A stretch of 6,663 nucleotides of DNA. It comes from Polynucleobacter meluiroseus (GTDB lineage: Bacteria; Verrucomicrobiota; Verrucomicrobiia; Opitutales; UBA953). The position numbers and the translations under genes are program-made. The notes under the pieces are model-generated. The model ran no database searches, was not told where the DNA came from, and saw only the letters and a list, made by a program, of their open reading frames with translations. Positions 1-6,213 of this stretch are shown here, piece by piece (within the stretch, counting starts at the first letter, position 1; every line of letters begins with the position of its first letter). The stretch covers positions 1 through 6,663 of the forward strand of contig CALPIW020000088.1 in the NCBI GenBank assembly GCA_943323725.2, written 5' to 3'.

Positions 1-1
1 G

Positions 2-751
2 ACGTTCCTCCTGCTCTGTCTCTGCGCCGCCGCCTTCGCCCAGGAAGCTCCGGCTCCGGCCGCCGTCGAAGGCGTGCGCGGCGTCCGCCAGGAAGGCTCC
101 GGCAAGGTGAAGGAGATCGATCCCGCCGCCAAGAATGTCGCGCCGACCACCGTCCAAGGCGTCGAGAAAGTCGACGGCGTCAAAACCCCCGGCGGCGCCA
201 AGCCGGTGAAGCAGGCTCCGCCGCCCGCCTCCGTGACGGCCACCGCCAAGCCCGTGGAAGGAGCCGAAGCGAAGGCGACGCCTCCGCCGCCTCCGACCAA
301 AGGACTCGTCGGCACCGAGGGCGTGAAGCCGCCCGAAGGCGTCAAGGGTGCCGGCACCAAGGGCACCCCTCCGCCGCCTGCTCCGAAGGGAGTCGAAGCC
401 GTCAAGGGCGTGAAGCCTCCGGAGTCCGTCAAGGGCGCCGGGACGAAGGCCACGCCGCCGCCCCCGCCTGCCAAGGGTCTCGCCGGCGTCAAGGGAGTGA
501 AGCCGCCCGAAGGCGTGAAGCCCGCCGCCGGCGGTATCAAGCCCGTCGAGGGCGTCACCGGCATCGGCGCCGGCAAGCAGCAGAATCTCGAAGCCGCCCT
601 GCAGGTCGAGGCCGCCGGCAAGCCCGGGCCGAAGAAGGCCAAGGCCGCCGCCGCGCTCCTCGCCGGTCCCGAACCGAAGGGCAAGCCCACCAAGGCGGAC
701 GACCGCAAGGTCTTCGAAGAAGCCCGCAAGATCCCCGACAATGGTTCCTGA
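2..751 (+). CDS. Secreted Lys/Pro/Gly/Ala-rich repeat protein, 5' end missing
   Basis: I do not recognise a family. The frame is already open at the window edge. Its first residues, TFLLLCLCAAAFAQE, are the hydrophobic core and cleavage region of a signal peptide (likely cut AFA|QE), so the true start probably lies only a few codons upstream. The first internal ATG, at 74, would remove the signal and is not the likely start. The two Cys in the core do not form a lipobox. The mature part is low-complexity: GVK/GVE-P motifs, runs of four or five Pro and many Lys, including three near-identical 29-residue units. The C-terminal ~60 residues lose the repeats and are Ala/Lys-rich, ending in a charged stretch, ADDRKVFEEARKIPDNGS. 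It is predicted to be basic and disordered, and could act as a periplasmic spacer or bind an anionic partner; that is inference. Its stop lies 19 bases before the preferred start of the next gene, so co-transcription is likely. Confidence 0.8.
   Translation, partial: TFLLLCLCAAAFAQEAPAPAAVEGVRGVRQEGSGKVKEIDPAAKNVAPTTVQGVEKVDGVKTPGGAKPVKQAPPPASVTATAKPVEGAEAKATPPPPPTKGLVGTEGVKPPEGVKGAGTKGTPPPPAPKGVEAVKGVKPPESVKGAGTKATPPPPPAKGLAGVKGVKPPEGVKPAAGGIKPVEGVTGIGAGKQQNLEAALQVEAAGKPGPKKAKAAAALLAGPEPKGKPTKADDRKVFEEARKIPDNGS
248..556 (+). repeat. In-frame 87-bp (29-aa) tandem repeat in the Lys/Pro-rich protein
   Basis: The units start at Lys codons at 248, 326, 413 and 500. Units two and three are both exactly 87 bp. 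Each reads KPPE(G/S)VKGAGTK(G/A)T, then a Pro-rich run, then KG(V/L)..VKGV. The first unit is shorter (26 residues, KPVEGAEAKATPPPPP...), and the fourth keeps KPPEGVK and then decays into KPAAGGIKPVEGV. Differences between units are mostly synonymous or conservative, which points to duplication within a coding sequence. Confidence 0.85.
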
Positions 752-770
752 ATCCTTTCCACGTATCCCC

Positions 771-3700
771 ATGAGACTCCTCCGTCCGTTCCTCTGCGCC
801 GCGCTCGCGTGCGTGGCGACGCTTCCCGCCCAGCAGGCCGCGCCGCTCGACGCCAAGACGCAGCAGCAATACGAACGCCTGCTCCGCCATCGTTACTCGC
901 GCGACCTCAGCGAGGTCTTCGCGGCGATGGAGAAGTCGGCGCGGCCCGACGCCCGTGCCGGCGCCGACGCCCGGTTCCTCTCCGCCTTCCGCCTCGGCGA
1001 TTGGGCGCAGGTCCGCGCAGAGCTCGCGGCGCTGCCGTCCGAACTCGGTCGCGGCATCTACGATAAGATGCTGACCGATCTTGCCGAACGCCCGAAGAAC
1101 GGCGTGCGGCTCGAGGACGTCTTCGCCCTCGCCGACGCCGGCCCCGGCGACCTGACCGATCTCGAACTCCGCAAACTCGGCCAGATGCTCGGCCAGATCG
1201 TCGCGCCGAATGAAAGCTTCTGGGTCGCCGAGCGTCTGTCGCGTGGCACCGAGAAACTCGGCGGCAAGGATCCCGCCCGCCGCCTCGCGGCCGGCCGCGT
1301 CCTGCTGGCCGGCGGTTTCCGTGACCTCGCCCGCCAGTATCTGCCCGCCGGGGCCGATCTGGACCAGGTCGTCGACGAGGGACTTCGGCAGGAGATCGCG
1401 GCCTTCCTGGCGGCGGAACAAGCCACCGAGATCGCCCAGCGCGACCAGATCTCCCGCATCTGGAGCGACAACGTCGCGATCCTCCGTTCGGAGAAGAAGA
1501 CCAGCGACTGGGAACGCAGCAAGGCCGCCGGCGAGATGCTCCGCGTGCTCACGCAGGTCTCGCCGGCCGTGCTCGGCGGCACCTTCGCCGAACTGATGAA
1601 GTCGCAACCCGACGCCGCGCTCAAGGTCGTCGGCGGTCTCTCGCGCAAGATCCAGAACGAAGGCGGCGCGCCCGCCGCCCAACGGATGGATAATCTCCGC
1701 GCCCAGACGGTGCTGGCCAACCTCATCGCCGAGCATGTCGACGACGCCGGGGGCGACTGGCGACAGGTCCTCGGTCTGATGGCGGAATCCTGGATGACCG
1801 AAGTCGAGCAGTCGTTCGGCCGTCAGTCCGGCGGCGCCCGTCGTACCAACAGCCGCAATATCGCGAACGATATCGACCCCGAGGAGATGCTCCAGCTGGC
1901 GCCCGCCGGCAAGTGGCTCGCGGCCTTGGCGCCCGACCTGCGCGCCCGCTTCGACGCGACCCTCGCCCGGGCGGTCATCGTCAGCGCGAACTTCGAACTC
2001 GCCGCGGATCGCATCACCGAGCTTGCGCGTCGTCATCCGGCCGCGGGCGTCGCCTTGGCGGAGGATTTCCTGCTTGCCTGGGGTCAGGCCCATAATCCCC
2101 AGCTGCCGGTGGAACTGCGCGCCCGCTATGGCCTGCCCGAGGACGCCCGCATCCCCGTGACCCCGGTGATGATGGAGCGGAACGTCGACAGCCTCGCCCG
2201 CATGATGGCGCTCTTCCGTCAGGCCGGCGTCGCCCCCCGCGACCAGAGCAAGGTCGTCAACGCCTTCGACCTGGCCTACAGCAACGCCGAGGCCTATCGC
2301 GACACGCACATCGAGCGCGTGTTCGGTCCGACCGCCCAGATGGACGAGCAGGTCTTCTTCCTGCTCGCCCAGAAGATGCATGCCAACCTCGGCGACCGCT
2401 GGCGCCGCGCCGACGTCCAGCGCAGCGGACTGACCCGCCGCAACGAGGCCCAGACCTATGCCATGGCCGCGGACGGCTATGCGTCGCTGCTGAAACTGAT
2501 CGACGGATGGCAGGCCGACCGCCCTGACGCCTACAAGGCGCTGCTGCTGGGCGCCGTGGTCTTGAATGACTGGGCTGATTTCGAAAACTTCCAGGACCTC
2601 GCTCCGATTGAGCCCGCCAAGCGCCTTGTCGCCGCCAAGGAGAAGACGCTGCGTTCGCAGGATTACTTCCAGCGCGCCGCCGATGCCTACGGCCGTCAGG
2701 TCGTCCGCCTGCAGCCTAACGAGCAGTCCATCGACCCTTACCTGAGCTGGTTCAACGCCGTGCTCGGGGTCGGGGGCAACGGCCAGGTCAATCTCGGCAA
2801 GCCGCTCAACCGCGCGGCCCTCGGCCGCATTCGCGCTGCCATCCAGGCGCTGCCGGGCCGGCTCGCCGGCACGCACATGGGTCAGCTGGCGAAGACGCTC
2901 AACGCCCGCCTGAATGACCAGAACAGCCCGCTGCACGAGGACCTCAAGTATCGTTACCTCGCCGCCACGCTCGTGGTCACGAAGGATGACCCGTTCTCGC
3001 TCGGACTGAAGAAGCGCGCGGACTACCTCGACGAGCTCCTCGGCGAGATCCGCGTCCAGACCCGCGTCGATGGACCGAACACGGTCGGGGCAGGGCAGGA
3101 CTTCGGTATCATCGTCAGCGTCGTGCATACCGAGGCCATGGGCCGGGTCGCCCGTTTCGGACAATACCTGAGCAACGACCCGGCGGCGACCGCCGCCGCC
3201 ACGAAGCGCCGCGGTCCGCAGGCCCTGCGGTCCGCCGAGGCGCAGGGTCCGCGCGATGAGTTCGAGAAGAAGCTCACCGAAGGCCTCTCGCCCTTCTTCG
3301 AGATCCGCTCGATCACCTTCGCCGCGCCCGACGTGAAGCCGCGTCCGGCCGCCCGGCCGGGCTGGGAGGAGACGACGCTCGCCTACGTGCTCGTGCGGGC
3401 GAAGGACGCCAGCGTCGACAAGATCCCGCCGGTGCAGATGGAGCTCCGCTTCATCGACCTGAGCGGCCCGGTGACCGTCCCCGCGACTTCCGCCGAGACC
3501 TTGCTGAAGGTCGCCGGCGGCAAGGCCAGCCCGCGTCCGGCCGACAAGATCGAGGTCACCCAGACGCTCGATACGCGCCAGTTCGCGATCAACGGTTCGT
3601 TAAGCCTCGAGGTCGCCGCGACCGCCGCGGGCACCGTGCCCGAACTGGACGACCTGCTGGACCTCGCCCCGTTGGCCGCCTTGGCCAAGGTGCGTCAGGT

Positions 3701-4001
3701 CACGGTCATCGATCCGCTGATGGTCAAGGAACTCAACACCTGGGGCGACCAAGTGGCGCCGCGCACGGAGCGACGCTGGTCGGTGACGGTCGACGGCGAT
3801 GCCATCCGCGCCGCCGACAAGGCGACCGATCTGCCGTTCCCGACGATCAAGGCCGCGAACGCGACCACCGTCTGGCGGACCTATCAGGACATCGATCCCG
3901 TCGTCCTGACGAAGAACTCCGTCCTCCTCGACCGGGTCAAGGTCGCGGCCGGGGCGGGCTACGTCCCGCCGGTAGCCGAGGATGACCTGACCTACCTCTA
4001 G
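771..4001 (+). CDS. Large exported helical/beta protein, BatD-like in layout, cut by an amber codon
   Basis: This is 1076 residues from the ATG at 771. I prefer that start because MRLLRPFLCAALACVATLPA|QQ is a compact signal peptide. The in-frame ATG at 741 would add ten residues (MVPESFPRIP) before it and overlap the preceding gene by 11 bases. Neither start has a Shine-Dalgarno motif. Residues about 25-755 look almost wholly alpha-helical, with Ala/Leu-rich amphipathic stretches like a TPR-type solenoid, but I cannot assign a named repeat. From about residue 760 (RVQTRVDGPNTVGAGQDFGI) to 1010 it alternates in beta fashion with a charged linker near 800-830, as in stacked Ig-like domains. BatD proteins combine an exported beta-rich part with a C-terminal membrane helix and a cytoplasmic tail, but are usually about half this length. 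The frame ends at TAG (3999-4001), exactly before such a helix. As called, the product would be soluble and periplasmic. BatD kinship is inferred from layout and neighbours, not from a signature. Confidence 0.8.
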   Translation: MRLLRPFLCAALACVATLPAQQAAPLDAKTQQQYERLLRHRYSRDLSEVFAAMEKSARPDARAGADARFLSAFRLGDWAQVRAELAALPSELGRGIYDKMLTDLAERPKNGVRLEDVFALADAGPGDLTDLELRKLGQMLGQIVAPNESFWVAERLSRGTEKLGGKDPARRLAAGRVLLAGGFRDLARQYLPAGADLDQVVDEGLRQEIAAFLAAEQATEIAQRDQISRIWSDNVAILRSEKKTSDWERSKAAGEMLRVLTQVSPAVLGGTFAELMKSQPDAALKVVGGLSRKIQNEGGAPAAQRMDNLRAQTVLANLIAEHVDDAGGDWRQVLGLMAESWMTEVEQSFGRQSGGARRTNSRNIANDIDPEEMLQLAPAGKWLAALAPDLRARFDATLARAVIVSANFELAADRITELARRHPAAGVALAEDFLLAWGQAHNPQLPVELRARYGLPEDARIPVTPVMMERNVDSLARMMALFRQAGVAPRDQSKVVNAFDLAYSNAEAYRDTHIERVFGPTAQMDEQVFFLLAQKMHANLGDRWRRADVQRSGLTRRNEAQTYAMAADGYASLLKLIDGWQADRPDAYKALLLGAVVLNDWADFENFQDLAPIEPAKRLVAAKEKTLRSQDYFQRAADAYGRQVVRLQPNEQSIDPYLSWFNAVLGVGGNGQVNLGKPLNRAALGRIRAAIQALPGRLAGTHMGQLAKTLNARLNDQNSPLHEDLKYRYLAATLVVTKDDPFSLGLKKRADYLDELLGEIRVQTRVDGPNTVGAGQDFGIIVSVVHTEAMGRVARFGQYLSNDPAATAAATKRRGPQALRSAEAQGPRDEFEKKLTEGLSPFFEIRSITFAAPDVKPRPAARPGWEETTLAYVLVRAKDASVDKIPPVQMELRFIDLSGPVTVPATSAETLLKVAGGKASPRPADKIEVTQTLDTRQFAINGSLSLEVAATAAGTVPELDDLLDLAPLAALAKVRQVTVIDPLMVKELNTWGDQVAPRTERRWSVTVDGDAIRAADKATDLPFPTIKAANATTVWRTYQDIDPVVLTKNSVLLDRVKVAAGAGYVPPVAEDDLTYL

Positions 4002-4304
4002 GTCGGTCTCGCCGTCGCCGCCGCTTTCGTCGGGTGGCTCGTCTTCCGTCCTCGCAATACTGGGCCGCGCCCGCCGCGTGCCCGCGACGTCTTCAAACTG
4101 CCCGCCGCCATCGACGGCTTCGCGGTCGTGGCCTTGCTCCGTAAACTGGCTGCCAGCCCGCTGGTGAAGTTCAGCTCCGCTCAGCACGCCGAACTCACGG
4201 CGGATATCGAACGCGTCCAGACCGGTTGCTTCGGTGGCGCGACCACGCTCTCCGAAGCCGATCTCAAGACCCTCGCCGAGAAATGGCTCCGCCAACTCCG
4301 CTGA
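4002..4304 (+). pseudogene. In-frame continuation after the amber codon: membrane helix plus cytoplasmic tail
   Basis: The frame of the large protein stays open for 100 codons after TAG and ends at TGA (4302-4304). It begins VGLAVAAAFVGWLVF followed by RPR, a textbook membrane helix with a positive inner flank. About 80 residues follow, with a helical, soluble look (FAVVALLRKLAASPL, then SEADLKTLAEKWLRQLR). About four fifths of its codons end in G or C, like the genes around it, so it looks coding. There is no in-frame ATG in it. The first GTG (4128) lies after the helix, so independent translation of an anchored protein is unlikely. The simplest reading is that this is the true C-terminus of the upstream protein (about 1177 residues in all), separated by a nonsense mutation or base-call error, or joined by readthrough. 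It is entered as a broken part of that gene, not as a separate gene. Confidence 0.75.
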
Positions 4305-4347
4305 GAAAGACGGACCTACCCCAATCCCTACCCCTACCCCTTAAGAC
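4305..4347 (+). other. Short C-rich spacer before moxR, G-quadruplex motif on the minus strand
   Basis: This is the longest true gap between genes in the window. It holds C-tracts at 4319-4322, 4326-4328, 4331-4334 and 4337-4340, separated by AAT, TA and TA. Read on the minus strand this is GGGG-TA-GGGG-TA-GGG-ATT-GGGG, which fits the canonical four-tract G-quadruplex pattern with short loops. The minus strand is the template for these genes, so the mRNA would carry the C-rich, unstructured version. The moxR ATG follows after TTAAGAC with no Shine-Dalgarno motif. I see no inverted repeat with a T-run that would act as a terminator and no convincing -35/-10 promoter pair. Confidence 0.7.
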
Positions 4348-5343
4348 ATGAGCCAACATCCTAATCCCGCGGCCGTGCAGGCTGCCCATCAGTTCGTCGC
4401 CGACGTCCGCACGCGCGTCGGCAAGGTCGTCGTCGGCCAGGACGTCGTCGTCGAGCGCGTCATGATCGCGCTCCTCACCGGCGGCCACCTGCTCCTGCAG
4501 GGCATGCCCGGCCTGGCGAAGACCCTCCTCGTGAACACCGTCGCGAAGGCCATCGCCTTGGACTTCCGTCGCATCCAGTTCACGGTCGACATGCTGCCGT
4601 CCGACATCGTCGGCTCGGAAGTCGTCGATCAGAAGACCGGCGACTTCCGCATCCACCGCGGTCCCGTCTTCACGAACCTGCTCCTCGCGGACGAGATCAA
4701 CCGCGCCGCGCCGAAGGTGCAGGGCGCGATGCTCGAGGCCATGCAGGAGCGCAAGGTCACCCTCGGCGGCCAGACGATGCGCCTGCCCACGCCGTTCCTC
4801 GTCATCGCGACGCAGAATCCCGTCGAGCAGTCCGGCACCTTCGAACTGCCCGAGGCCCAGCTCGACCGTTTCATGCTCCTCCATCGCCTGGGCTATCCGG
4901 GTCGCGACGAGGAACAGGACATCCTCCAGCGCCAGCTGGGCATGGGCCTCCGCAAGGAAGAGGGCGGGGCGGTCCCGAAGACGGCCTTCGACATGATCGA
5001 TGATTCGCCGGTGGGCACCAAGGCCGACCTCGTCGCCGCGATGGAAGCCGTCCAAGGCGTCCATGTCAGCGAAGTCTTCCTCCGCCACTCCGTCGAACTC
5101 GTCCGCCGCACGCGCGAATCCAAGGACCTGGACTTCGGTTGCAGTCCGCGCGCCGGCCTGGCCCTCGTCAACGCCGCCCGCGCCCGCGCGGTCATCCGCG
5201 GCCGGGATTACGTGACCCCGGAGGATCTCTTCGAACTCGCCGAGGACGTCGTCCTGCACCGTATCCGCGTGAGCTACGAAGCCGCGGCCGCCGGTCAGAC
5301 CGGCGCCAAGGTGCTGGAAGGAATCCTCGCCGGCTTGGGCTGA
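4348..5343 (+). CDS. moxR: MoxR-family AAA+ ATPase
   Basis: Cytoplasmic AAA+ ATPase of the MoxR family; these are thought to act as chaperones that remodel or activate partner proteins, often with VWA-domain adaptors. At 331 residues it has the usual family length and appears intact. Visible motifs in order: VVGQ at 28-31; Walker A GMPGLAKT at 52-59 (the MoxR form, with AKT rather than GKT); LPSDIVGS at 83-90; GPVF at 105-108; Walker B LLLADEINR with D115/E116; sensor 1 ATQNP at 154-158; LPEAQLDRF at 167-175 with candidate Arg finger R174; sensor 2 GCSPRAG at 264-270; and a C-terminal lid including YVTPEDL at 288-294. The ATG at 4348 places VVGQ at the normal distance from the N-terminus; no other early Met fits. 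Its stop is four bases from the DUF58 start, so the two are probably co-translated. The symbol denotes the family; the client cannot be read from sequence. Confidence 0.96.
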   Translation: MSQHPNPAAVQAAHQFVADVRTRVGKVVVGQDVVVERVMIALLTGGHLLLQGMPGLAKTLLVNTVAKAIALDFRRIQFTVDMLPSDIVGSEVVDQKTGDFRIHRGPVFTNLLLADEINRAAPKVQGAMLEAMQERKVTLGGQTMRLPTPFLVIATQNPVEQSGTFELPEAQLDRFMLLHRLGYPGRDEEQDILQRQLGMGLRKEEGGAVPKTAFDMIDDSPVGTKADLVAAMEAVQGVHVSEVFLRHSVELVRRTRESKDLDFGCSPRAGLALVNAARARAVIRGRDYVTPEDLFELAEDVVLHRIRVSYEAAAAGQTGAKVLEGILAGLG

Positions 5344-5347
5344 ACGC

Positions 5348-6211
5348 ATGCTTCGTCCGCGGACATTGCCTCACGATCCGGTCGACAGCCGGCAGTTCGA
5401 AGTCGCCGTCCGGCGCCTCGCGAACAGCCTGGACTTCGGCCAGCGTGATTCCGTGTTCCACGGCGCCGGCCTGGAGTTCGTCCAGTCGCGTCCGTATGTC
5501 GCCGGCGACGCCGTCAAGTTCATCGACTGGAAGGTCTCCGCGCGCCTAGGTAAGCTCTACGTCAAGGAGTTCCGCGAGACCAAGCAGATACCGCTCTACC
5601 TCCTGCTCGATACCTCCGCTTCGATGTGCGTCACGTCGCAGCCCCTGAGCAAGTATGCCTGGGCCGTGCGCATCGCGACCGGCATCGGCCTCGCCGCGCA
5701 GTCGTCCGTGACGCCGGTCGGTTTGCTCGGCTGCGGAGCCCGCGAGCTGCATGTCCGTCCGACCCTCTCGCGCAATGTCGTCATGGAATGGGCGCATCAG
5801 CTGCGGCAGCATGACTTCACCGAGAAGACCTCGCTCGCCGTGCGCGCCCGTGAGCTGGCTCCGTCCTTGGCGAAGCGGACGACGGTCATCGTCCTGAGCG
5901 ACCTGCATGACCCGGACGCCATCGCGGCGCTGCAGGTGCTGGCCCAGCGGCATGACTGCGTCGTCCTGCATCTCGAAGACCCGGCCGAGCAGGGCCTGCG
6001 TGGCGCCGGCCTCATCCGCGGCGTCGAAGCCGAGTCCGGACGCGGGTTCGTCGGTTTCGGCGGACGTCGGCAGGTCGATTCCTCCGGCTGGCAGGCCGAG
6101 CTCAGCCGCTTCGGCATCGATTACCTCCGCCTGCGCACCGACGAACCGATCCTCGGACGGCTGACCTATTTCCTGAAGAACCGCGGCTTCGCGAGCCGTG
6201 CGGCCCGTTGA
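5348..6211 (+). CDS. DUF58 protein with VWA-like fold and intact MIDAS
   Basis: A 287-residue DUF58 protein, the usual partner of MoxR. The family signature is clear: GAGLEFVQSRPYVAGD at 39-54, then IDWK at 59-62, AR at 65-66 and LYVKEF at 70-75. The VWA-like part begins at about residue 81 with a beta strand leading into the metal-site motif DTSAS (88-92). A further candidate metal ligand lies in VLSDLHD (D185), and a Thr/Ser pair at 161-162 is a possible third element. No signal peptide or membrane helix is seen, so it should be cytoplasmic, unlike DUF58 proteins with N-terminal membrane helices. The C-terminus ends in a basic tail, LKNRGFASRAAR. It probably acts as the metal-dependent adaptor linking MoxR to a client. 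It starts four bases after the moxR stop and ends two bases before the next ATG. No Shine-Dalgarno motif precedes it, which suits translational coupling. Confidence 0.94.
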   Translation: MLRPRTLPHDPVDSRQFEVAVRRLANSLDFGQRDSVFHGAGLEFVQSRPYVAGDAVKFIDWKVSARLGKLYVKEFRETKQIPLYLLLDTSASMCVTSQPLSKYAWAVRIATGIGLAAQSSVTPVGLLGCGARELHVRPTLSRNVVMEWAHQLRQHDFTEKTSLAVRARELAPSLAKRTTVIVLSDLHDPDAIAALQVLAQRHDCVVLHLEDPAEQGLRGAGLIRGVEAESGRGFVGFGGRRQVDSSGWQAELSRFGIDYLRLRTDEPILGRLTYFLKNRGFASRAAR

Positions 6212-6213
6212 GC

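Noticed and set aside
771..830. Possible lipoprotein signal (Cys in the signal peptide of the large protein)
   Set aside because: The residues before Cys14 are A-L-A, with Ala rather than Leu at -3, and the hydrophobic core would be too short. An ordinary cleavage after LPA fits better.
555..3164. An 869-codon open frame on the minus strand opposite the large exported protein
   Set aside because: It lies in exact codon register with the sense gene, so its stops would need sense TTA, CTA or TCA codons, which are rare in this GC-rich coding. Its translation is a low-complexity mix of His, Gly, Arg and acidic residues with no motif, whereas the sense frame has a signal peptide and coherent domains.
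3180..3235. GC-rich inverted repeat near 3181-3196 and a 9-bp direct repeat GCGGTCCGC at 3211 and 3227
   Set aside because: Both fall inside the coding sequence for an Ala/Arg-rich linker. They are short, there is no T-run for a terminator, and such patterns are expected by chance at this GC content.
3600..4295. A minus-strand open frame spanning the amber codon and the tail
   Set aside because: It is again in register with the sense frame. Its only value is indirect: it shows that the avoidance of TTA/CTA/TCA in the sense frame continues past 4001, supporting coding of the tail.
4305..4347. Promoter or rho-independent terminator in the spacer before moxR
   Set aside because: There is no -35/-10 pair and no stem-loop followed by T residues. 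The spacer is dominated by the C-tract motif.
4264..5349. A 361-codon minus-strand open frame covering moxR
   Set aside because: Same codon-register effect. The sense strand carries every MoxR motif, and the antisense product resembles nothing.
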